This document shows, one piece after another, positions 57,301 through 64,000 of a DNA stretch of 64,000 nt. Source of the DNA: Bacteroidaceae bacterium (GTDB lineage: Bacteria > Bacteroidota > Bacteroidia > Bacteroidales > Bacteroidaceae); contig CAAGKZ010000007.1 in assembly GCA_900770665.1 (NCBI GenBank), positions 1-64,000 of the forward strand. The letters run 5' to 3'. Within the stretch, counting starts at the first letter, position 1. Every line of letters starts with the position of its first letter. The position numbers and the translations under genes are program-made. The notes below the pieces were generated by a model, which searched no databases, was not told where the DNA came from, and saw only the letters and a program-made list of their open reading frames with translations.

Positions 57301-58198
57301 TAGCCTTGCTAGCGCTTGTGGCCAAACAGCTCTCGCTCCAGTTGTAGTTCAGGAAGAAAACATCTGTTACAGGCTGACCGCTCTTTGTATCATGGAACCA
57401 TGTATCATTTGCACCGTCGAGTTTACAACCGTTATCCGAGAGCTGACCCTGGTCTGACACATACGCATACCAATCCACGTGGAAAGGCCAATTCAACTCA
57501 TCGGCAATCTTGTGACACTCGGCCAGGAACTCCTTGAAACGATTGTTAAGCATATACTCCCATGTACCCTCGGGGTTGAAACAGATACCATCAATTCCGT
57601 AATACTTGAGGAACTGGACAAGTTTGCGGGAATACTTGAAAGTATCGCCATACGAATTACTCTGCTTTGCAGACAAATCCCACAAAGTCTTTCCTGCCGC
57701 AGAAGTGGAGTTCACCTGAGCACCCCAGTCAATGAAGTAGGTACAGCCGGTCTTTACACCATTCTTGTGCGCAACGTCGTTGAACGCACCGGGCACGCGC
57801 CAGAAACCGTTTGTCCAGTTAGAGTGGATGTCGACATACTGCCACATATTGAAGTTGTCGCCATCGAAGTTATAACGTGGCAGCGCACCCCACTTCTTTG
57901 TCATCTCGCCGGTTGGGGCCATCCAGCAGAACTTCTTGTTGTTCTCGTCGTTGAGAGCATCGTTGGCCTGGTCGCCCGGGCGGAAACGGTTCTTCAAGGG
58001 AACACGTGAAATCCAGAAGTTCTCGTCGACATAATTGGCATCGCCGTTCCAGGGTTTACCGGGTTCCCACTTATCGAGAGCGGTAACAATGTTCTCGGGT
58101 CTGCCGTCGTCAACATACTTTTCGTGTGTAGGCACACTCTGCGCCATTGCGGTCATGGACATGAACGCAACAGCCATGGTAAGTAAATGTTTTTTCAT
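54392..58198 (-). CDS. GH85 endo-beta-N-acetylglucosaminidase with LamG-type and sorting-type modules
   Basis: 1268 residues, signal peptide MKKHLLTMAVAFMSMTAMAQ. The GH85 barrel (about 35-420) has the catalytic Asn208 and Glu210 in GIDGICFNPEGT (the N-x-E pair), SNWTNGFWRVPGAF, and FLNYNWSE. Next are beta-sandwich domains (about 420-640 and fibronectin/Ig-like, 640-860), a LamG/concanavalin-like module (about 890-1090; SFALWFKVEKFEH, WVDEVQIWSKALTANEVRLAM), an Ig-like repeat and a tail module (EGTANVLFAQDGLFEVAVF ... GVYVVVIMKEGVAVRSFKI). GH85 cuts the GlcNAc-GlcNAc core of N-glycans, releasing them from glycoproteins. It is monocistronic, with its own terminator. Confidence 0.92.
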   Translation of the reverse strand: MKKHLLTMAVAFMSMTAMAQSVPTHEKYVDDGRPENIVTALDKWEPGKPWNGDANYVDENFWISRVPLKNRFRPGDQANDALNDENNKKFCWMAPTGEMTKKWGALPRYNFDGDNFNMWQYVDIHSNWTNGFWRVPGAFNDVAHKNGVKTGCTYFIDWGAQVNSTSAAGKTLWDLSAKQSNSYGDTFKYSRKLVQFLKYYGIDGICFNPEGTWEYMLNNRFKEFLAECHKIADELNWPFHVDWYAYVSDQGQLSDNGCKLDGANDTWFHDTKSGQPVTDVFFLNYNWSESCLATSASKAKELGRSTYDVYAGFDMQGRGYGRNGNAGWTALMRQPVSVVVWGAHDRNQLYVSSTEGGQSDYAVQNEYQKKQEMLFSGGNRNVLNMPGLTDANVTSSYSDLKNWHGYATAVIERSTLDELPFVTRFNLGNGRFFNKEGVTTWNHKWYNYGMQDLLPTWRWWVDNGDGKTVPADAVNLDFCYDDAWFAGSCLKIHGATQRSDVRLFATKWNVEAANDEFRLVFKPKAATTNLELMVAKEGGENSFVYVPVAGDIKAGEWNEVVIKASEAGLAAGDVIGCVGLSVKNTNAAYEVLLGEFAFIPASFNEQPQTPTITHAEVMKRYYNRADIKLVWSMPTPASRPAEYDGCPVYNEEVGAWYYEVYVKQEGQETLLTTTTSWAAYVVDATLIPKVDKLQIGVRAVGKDGRAMSDIVWSQEIEESLTMIETLTVDKAIIKPGEEFTIGFEDPNHATAKFAIYDALTDELVAQSSTNALVFTTSLPRVGSYDVKVKTGNNVKTSRSLILVTPEETGRLPQVNNVTSDVTEVTGPGQQVNFNADIATGTEYDGNPCTVSQSLYMSEPYQFTVDAAVMSEYQNTSFALWFKVEKFEHASLGTLLMTKVNRNYGGSWTENVWGEMWTAIRPAGYAANNNIGRDNADNELSLCADAPRAGTGNYEHNNDVDILSNGYSLMPGVWYHVCAVKSGRNLTLYLNGKEIASGQSRGSGPKDWRGAKFYVGGSMTNLASLTGWVDEVQIWSKALTANEVRLAMRGYAVAPTNLEGYFTFEETKTDSEGYIYFPNMGKNAAAVPGGYMTTGKEENGYTTDYKQNQLTTTLGVPMLTGVFPVNYESTKWMIEGARLNASTATTANATYNSGDGKFPITVVATNSWGSTTKTIEDYMVVTSIEGVDAEAGYMVYPKPFEGTANVLFAQDGLFEVAVFAADGKLVANDAFEVRAGELREISLASAEQGVYVVVIMKEGVAVRSFKIKK

Positions 58199-58403
58199 AA
58201 TGATATTGTAATTACAAATTCTGTTTTCCGAACTATGCCGCTAATATACTATATTTTTGTTATAAAAATACTTTTTGACACAAAGAAAGTGGCACGACAT
58301 TCGCAAACCCTGCAATCGTTAGTTAAAAAATACAAAAACAGGTACAACACACACACTATTTGCCTAACTTCGCGGTTAATTAGACTAAACCACAGTTATA
58401 AAG

Positions 58404-59069
58404 ATGTACGAATCACTTTTGTGCCTACCCTATTTCCAGGGCATGAGCAAGGACGACATAACGGCAATATTAGGAAAGGTAACCCTTGAATTCAAACGCT
58501 ACAGCGACGGCGATGTAATCTTCGGCAAAGGCGAGAAGTGCAACAGCTTCACAATCCTTACACAAGGAATCGTTTCATGCGTATCGGACTCCCCCGATGG
58601 CAGCTACAGCATTTCAGAACCCCTTTATGCACCATTCTGCATTGAGCCCTACTCCATTTTCGGTTACGACACCAGGTACAAGCGTGACTATGTAGCAAAA
58701 GGCGACTGCACAATCCTGTCTATCGACAAGCAGTATATTTATGGCGAACTGTCCAGGCACGACATCTTCACAATCAACCTGCTGAACATCATCAGCCGCA
58801 AGACACAGCAGATCGAAGAACGCATATGGAACTATCACAGCACAACGCTGCACGGACGCATTGCACAGTTCATTGCCAACCGTTGCGAAACACAGAAAGG
58901 AGAAAAACAGATATCAATTAAGATGGAACGCCTGGCAGCACTGCTGTGCGAGACAAGGCTCAATGTATCGAAAGCGCTCAACGAGATGCAAGATGCCGAA
59001 CACCTCACCCTCCACCGCGGCGGCATAACGGTACATGCCATTGAAAAGATTCTGGAGCATTACAAATGA
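58404..59069 (+). CDS. Crp/Fnr family transcriptional regulator
   Basis: 221 residues: N-terminal cyclic-nucleotide-binding-like beta barrel (about 10-120; YSDGDVIFGKGEKCNSFTIL) and C-terminal HTH (about 160-215; KMERLAALLCETRLNVSKAL then NEMQDAEHLTLHRGGITVHA). There is no cysteine set for an iron-sulphur cluster as in Fnr, and the cAMP-phosphate pocket arginine is not evident, so the signal is unknown. It sits just upstream of tRNA-Arg and is not in an operon. Confidence 0.88.
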   Translation: MYESLLCLPYFQGMSKDDITAILGKVTLEFKRYSDGDVIFGKGEKCNSFTILTQGIVSCVSDSPDGSYSISEPLYAPFCIEPYSIFGYDTRYKRDYVAKGDCTILSIDKQYIYGELSRHDIFTINLLNIISRKTQQIEERIWNYHSTTLHGRIAQFIANRCETQKGEKQISIKMERLAALLCETRLNVSKALNEMQDAEHLTLHRGGITVHAIEKILEHYK

Positions 59070-59150
59070 TGCCAAGAGCAGAGTGCCGCGAGAGAAAGCG
59101 CACCATTTAACCACCCTTTTCGCTATAAAAACAAAAAAAGGCAAAAAATC

Positions 59151-59182
59151 TTTGGTACAAATAGATAAACGCACTATCTTTG
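59151..59182 (+). promoter_or_regulatory. Promoter of tRNA-Arg
   Basis: TTTG, 20 nt, TATCTTTG; a near-perfect Bacteroidetes promoter about 43 nt before the tRNA 5' end. Confidence 0.65.
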
Positions 59183-59224
59183 CAGACGCAAATGGGCAAC
59201 AGCCCTGCATTTGCACAACAGGTA

Positions 59225-59297
<73 letters not shown>

Positions 59298-59298
<1 letters not shown>

Positions 59299-59337
59299 CA
59301 CAACGAGGAAAAATCGATCGATTTTTCCTCGTTGTGT
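59298..59337 (+). terminator. Terminator fused to the 3' end of tRNA-Arg
   Basis: A perfect 40-bp palindrome (20-nt arms, core GAGGAAAAATCGA and its complement) beginning at the tRNA discriminator base and ending in TTTT, so the primary transcript ends in a hairpin directly adjoining the acceptor stem. Confidence 0.85.
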
Positions 59338-59378
59338 TTTACAATTTATCCAGATTCTATTATTTACATCCGGAACAT

Positions 59379-59822
59379 TTATTCGTGGAATATAATCAAG
59401 CCATAATGTCCAACATCACACCCAGGCTCAAAAGAGTACGCTGAGATAACTATTTTATAGTCAGCAGTAGAAGTTGGTGCAACTGAAACGGCAGCCAAGG
59501 ATTCGCTATCCTCGTCCTTTTCAACAAGCACCCATTGGTTATTGGTCCATCTATACACCTTGATATCAATGTCCCTGATACGGTTATCACCAAAAGCACA
59601 GATACCATACACATAATCACTTGACAGCTGTCTGAAAGTAGTTTTCGAATCGCGTACTATGTCAAATTCCATTCGCACGATTTCCTGACCATTTTCGCGT
59701 TCAATAAGATTTACTATAGGACCGGCAGCATCCAGAATGGACTTCATATAGATATCCTCTTTTTGTGCATACAAATTAAAGGAAGAAGCCAACACAAGCA
59801 ACAAGAAAAAAAGCTTTTTCAT
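59379..59822 (-). CDS. Secreted protein of unknown function (147 residues)
   Basis: Signal peptide MKKLFFLLLVLASSFNLYAQ; the mature part has KEDIYMKSILDAAGPIVNLI, beta-type stretches (DNRIRDIDIKVYRWTNNQWV, ADYKIVISAYSFEPG) and a lone Cys in EPGCDVGHYGLIIFHE. I do not recognise the family. The predicted all-beta fold resembles small secreted domains, possibly a C2/pre-peptidase-like sandwich; that is only an impression. It is a single gene, convergent with tRNA-Arg. Confidence 0.65.
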   Translation of the reverse strand: MKKLFFLLLVLASSFNLYAQKEDIYMKSILDAAGPIVNLIERENGQEIVRMEFDIVRDSKTTFRQLSSDYVYGICAFGDNRIRDIDIKVYRWTNNQWVLVEKDEDSESLAAVSVAPTSTADYKIVISAYSFEPGCDVGHYGLIIFHE

Positions 59823-60147
59823 AATTGTAAAATTTTAATTTATAAGTTAGACAGGAACTGGATAAACAAGCTATGGCTATGCACTACCAAACAAACGCAG
59901 TTTGCGTTCACTTTGCCAACATCAAGGAACGATTTCAAATATAGACATTATTTCATTTTTTATTTTATTAATATTGTTAAATAATGTTAATGTAAAAACA
60001 TTATACCATGTAGAATAGATATTATTAAATCCCGTAGCCAGGGTTCATTGGCAAAATATTTGATTTAGCATAATAAACAATAATTTATTGGTAACTGGAG
60101 ATGTTTCACAAACAATGAAGAGGCTGTTGGGAATACAAGCATTCTAA

Positions 60148-60179
60148 TTTGTATTTTTCACCTTCTTTTCGTACATTCG
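60148..60179 (+). promoter_or_regulatory. Promoter of fabG
   Basis: TTTG, 20 nt, TACATTCG, with the -7 box 30 nt before the ATG at 60209. The remaining part of 59823-60147 is AT-rich and holds no gene that I can see. Confidence 0.55.
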
Positions 60180-60208
60180 CGGCAAACTACTTACAATTTA
60201 ACCCTATT

Positions 60209-60955
60209 ATGAAACTACTTGAAGGAAAGACAGCCCTGGTTACAGGTGCTACACGAGGAATAGGCCGCGCCATTGCAGTGAAGTTTGCACTGGAGGGTGC
60301 TAACGTGGCATTTACCTATCGTCAGATTAACAGCAATGCCGAGGAACTTATCAAGGAGATTGAGGCTCTTGGCGTGAAGTGCAAGGGCTATGCGGCCGAT
60401 GCTGCCGACTATGCAGCTACCGAGGCTGTTGTAAAGGATGTCGCCGGTGACTTCGGGCGCATTGACATTCTGGTAAACAATGCCGGCATAACAAAGGATG
60501 GCCTCATACTGCGCATGACCGAGGAGCAGTGGGATGTGGTAATCACCACAAACCTGAAATCGGCGTTCAACTTCACACGCGCTGTGGTGCCTGTGATGGC
60601 AAAGCAGCGTGGGGGAAGCATCATAAATATGTCGTCGGTTGTCGGCGAGAACGGCAACGCGGGACAGTGCAACTATGCGGCATCGAAAGCCGGCCTCATT
60701 GGCCTTGCAAAGTCAATAGCAAAGGAGATGGGTCCACGCGGCATCAGGTGCAACTGCATTGCTCCGGGATTCATTGTAACGGACATGACAAGTGCTATCC
60801 CTGAGGAGATGCGTGCCGAGTGGGCAAAGACAATACCATTGCGCCGTGCCGGCACACCCGAGGATGTTGCAAACGTGGCTGTGTTCCTTGGCAGCGACAT
60901 GTCGGCATACGTGAGCGGACAGGTTATCAACTGCTGCGGCGCAATGAGTTGCTGA
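60209..60955 (+). CDS. fabG: 3-oxoacyl-ACP reductase
   Basis: 248 residues of the classical SDR family. It reduces 3-oxoacyl-ACP with NADPH in the fatty acid elongation cycle. Rossmann motif TGATRGIG (12-19), NNAG at about 90-93, catalytic Ser143 and Tyr156-x3-Lys160 in the MSSVVG/NYAASK region. The frame is open from 60149, but the ATG at 60209 (MKLLEGKTALVTG) gives the family start and lies 30 nt after the promoter. It is monocistronic; no other fab genes adjoin it, so it may be a second or specialised reductase. Confidence 0.95.
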   Translation: MKLLEGKTALVTGATRGIGRAIAVKFALEGANVAFTYRQINSNAEELIKEIEALGVKCKGYAADAADYAATEAVVKDVAGDFGRIDILVNNAGITKDGLILRMTEEQWDVVITTNLKSAFNFTRAVVPVMAKQRGGSIINMSSVVGENGNAGQCNYAASKAGLIGLAKSIAKEMGPRGIRCNCIAPGFIVTDMTSAIPEEMRAEWAKTIPLRRAGTPEDVANVAVFLGSDMSAYVSGQVINCCGAMSC

Positions 60956-61003
60956 TTCATAATACATCTATTATAATAGACAGCAATAATATTTTTAGTA
61001 CTA

Positions 61004-61036
61004 ACGGACAGATGCGTGCATTTGTCCGTTTTTTTA
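61004..61036 (+). terminator. Rho-independent terminator of fabG
   Basis: ACGGACAGATGC pairs with GCATTTGTCCGT (one wobble) over a 2-nt turn, followed by a run of eight T residues. Confidence 0.85.
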
Positions 61037-61206
61037 TCTCTCCACAAAACAAAACGGGGCTTTTATTTGTCTAATACACAGCAAAGTGTGTAATATTATT
61101 TACAAATAGCACACCCGTGCAAAATAAATAACATTGTCCAGAGATTATCAGAAGCGGTATTTACTTAAAATCCAATCAGTTGTGGAATATTAATCACGCA
61201 AAATAG

Positions 61207-61237
61207 TTTGATACAAAAATTTAACATTTTACTTTTG
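61207..61237 (+). promoter_or_regulatory. Promoter of the small HTH gene
   Basis: TTTG, exactly 19 nt, TACTTTTG, a consensus Bacteroidetes promoter 59 nt before the ATG at 61296. Confidence 0.65.
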
Positions 61238-61295
61238 CAAAAATTCTGCAACATAACTGCAACAAGCACAACACTATACTAACACTATACTATAT

Positions 61296-61511
61296 ATGAT
61301 TCACATCGGTAACATCATCAAAAAACAGTTCGATGCACAAGGAGGTTCTGTGTCTTGGTTCGCAAAAGAATTGTGCTGTGACAGAACAAACATTTACAGC
61401 ATTTTCAAACGCAAGAGTATTGACACAGCGTTGCTTGCGAAGATTTCTATAATCCTGAATCACGATTTCTTCAAATACTACAGCCAGAACATCAATATTG
61501 AGAACAAATAA
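61296..61511 (+). CDS. Small helix-turn-helix (XRE-like) protein
   Basis: 71 residues. The order IGNIIKKQFDAQGGSVSWFA, KELCCDRTNIYSIFKRKSID, TALLAKISIILNHDFFKYYS matches a short Bacteroidetes protein type: a helical DNA-binding unit (SVxxFAxxLxCxRTNVYxIFxRKxID) with a C-terminal LxxISxxLxxDFF segment. It is DNA-binding by prediction; the target is unknown. It has a textbook promoter and a strong terminator 60 nt past its stop, so it is a free-standing transcript. The 3' part of that transcript is GC-rich and folded. Confidence 0.75.
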   Translation: MIHIGNIIKKQFDAQGGSVSWFAKELCCDRTNIYSIFKRKSIDTALLAKISIILNHDFFKYYSQNINIENK

Positions 61512-61569
61512 TGTTTTCTATACTTATCAAAGAAAGGCGGGGTGAGCTGTTAATTCACCGCCCTGCCCC

Positions 61570-61608
61570 GGGGGAAACGGTAATCTCTGCCCGTTTTCCT
61601 CTTTTTTT
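61570..61608 (+). terminator. Terminator of the small HTH transcript
   Basis: GGGGGAAACGG pairs with CCGTTTTCCTC (wobbles included) over a 10-nt loop, followed by seven T residues. A second GC-rich hairpin (GGCGG..GTGA / TCAC..CGCC, about 61539-61567) lies directly before it. Confidence 0.8.
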
Positions 61609-61659
61609 GGACAGACGTTACAACCGTTTGGTGGCTTGTTGAAAACCGGAAACGCAACT

Positions 61660-61700
61660 AAATAATAATGACGACCTGAATCAGGTCGTCATTATTATTT
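61660..61700 (-). terminator. Terminator of the 127-residue lipoprotein gene
   Basis: Perfect 20-bp arms around one base (core AATGACGACCTGA and its complement), 16 nt past the stop codon at 61717. Confidence 0.85.
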
Positions 61701-61716
61701 AATTGTTACTTATCCT

Positions 61717-62100
61717 TTACCTGTAACGCCAAAACTCGCAATAATACTCCCCATCACGGAGTACCATCTTGTCATTACGGACACTTATGCTGAAATAATA
61801 TAAATTGCCCGAGAAATTGGACCTCAGTTTCAGTTGCCCATAACTGATATCGTACGTACCGGCATCGACCTCGTAGATATACTCACCATATGTATTTTCA
61901 TATATGTAACGATAGGTCCAACGACCTGTGGGGTCAAAATCATAAGCCTCCTCCTCGAACACATTGGCATCTTCATAAATCCAACTCCATGAACCAATAA
62001 TCTCATCCTCGAGATAATAGTCGTTGCTGTCGCACGACACAAAAAGAAGCGGCAGCATGGCAACCAAAGGCAGAAAAAGTTTTCTAAGCATCGTTTTCAT
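61717..62100 (-). CDS. Small lipoprotein, lipocalin-like, unknown function
   Basis: 127 residues with a lipobox (LLFVSCDSND) after a basic and hydrophobic start, so an acylated envelope protein. The mature part (IIGSWSWIYEDANVFEEEAY, DFDPTGRWTYRY, GTYDISYGQLKLRS, MVLRDGEYYCEFWRYR) is the GSW...GTYxIxxxxL pattern of Bacteroidetes lipocalin-like proteins. The ATG at 62100 is followed by a second one (MLRKLF); both keep the signal peptide. Monocistronic, downstream of groEL on the same strand. Confidence 0.75.
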   Translation of the reverse strand: MKTMLRKLFLPLVAMLPLLFVSCDSNDYYLEDEIIGSWSWIYEDANVFEEEAYDFDPTGRWTYRYIYENTYGEYIYEVDAGTYDISYGQLKLRSNFSGNLYYFSISVRNDKMVLRDGEYYCEFWRYR

Positions 62101-62165
62101 AGTGTTAATCAGTTATCTGCCACAAAGGAAACAAAAAAAGATTTAAAAAACAACACTCTCATAAC

Positions 62166-62205
62166 AATAAAGAGCGTTGCAGAATTTTCTACAATGCTCT
62201 TTATT
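62166..62205 (-). terminator. Terminator of groEL
   Basis: AATAAAGAGC / GCTCTTTATT with a further interior stem (TTG-AGAA / TTCT-CAA) makes a nearly continuous hairpin 23 nt past the groEL stop codon. Confidence 0.8.
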
Positions 62206-62227
62206 ATAAATATATTAATGTAATCAA

Positions 62228-64000
<1,773 letters not shown>

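Overview
The window looks like a chromosomal segment of a member of the order Bacteroidales (Bacteroidetes). The evidence is mutually consistent: many genes are preceded by TTG/TTTG-N19-20-TAnnTTTG promoters; phylum-typical genes are present (gldE, DUF4924, DUF4270, a 29-residue basic ribosomal-type protein next to an HU gene, the three-gene glycogen operon); and large secreted glycoside hydrolases end in 'YDLTGRRV...GIYI..GKK' tails. It resembles Prevotellaceae/Bacteroidaceae most, but genus cannot be set from the sequence alone.

Layout. 1-8707 is a secreted carbohydrate-active block on the minus strand: two tandem, nearly identical GH27 alpha-galactosidase genes with different C-terminal halves (the first runs off the window), a 54-residue peptide gene, and a protein made only of the binding and tail modules of the second GH27. 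8931-15461: uvrB, then a minus-strand operon mtaB - GT2 - RsmI-like methylase - unknown secreted protein, then a small lipoprotein. 15622-19941: a 1439-residue GH2 beta-galactosidase. 20159-23706: a dipeptidyl-peptidase-5-like gene split by one in-frame TAA, followed by an MFS transporter. 23792-31115: a conserved small protein, an ECF sigma factor, and a housekeeping operon (LysE exporter - DUF4924 - prfC - tsaC - ClC channel - fmt). 31273-34389: membrane protein, phosphopantetheinyl transferase, gldE, ssb. 34663-36804: HU, a 29-residue basic protein, RNase G. 37081-39682: methylmalonyl-CoA epimerase and biotin-dependent carboxyltransferase genes (propionate route). 39861-43693: panD/panC and, divergently, a half-size glycogen-synthase-like protein and a DUF4270 lipoprotein. 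43762-45609: two secreted/outer-membrane proteins sharing an N-terminal domain, with a long leader. 46088-50719: glycogen operon (debranching enzyme, GT4, GH57). 50720-51519: a gene-free cluster of dispersed repeats. 51520-54202: miaA - lipid kinase - kdsA. 54392-58198: a GH85 endo-beta-N-acetylglucosaminidase. 58404-64000: Crp/Fnr regulator, tRNA-Arg(TCT), fabG, a small HTH protein, small secreted proteins, and groEL.

Working together: GH27, GH2 and GH85 enzymes would strip alpha- and beta-galactose and cut N-glycan cores outside the cytoplasm, although no SusC/SusD pair is present here. The peptidase and MFS carrier plausibly form a peptide-use pair, the glycogen operon stores sugar, and the carboxyltransferase set fits succinate/propionate fermentation.

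No complete, obviously new defence or mobile system was found. The most interesting leads are the stop-interrupted peptidase, the module swapping in the GH27 block with its embedded small peptide, the composite repeats at 50980-51423, and the about 300-nt leader before 45609. Most gene-to-gene gaps carry perfect or near-perfect hairpin terminators.
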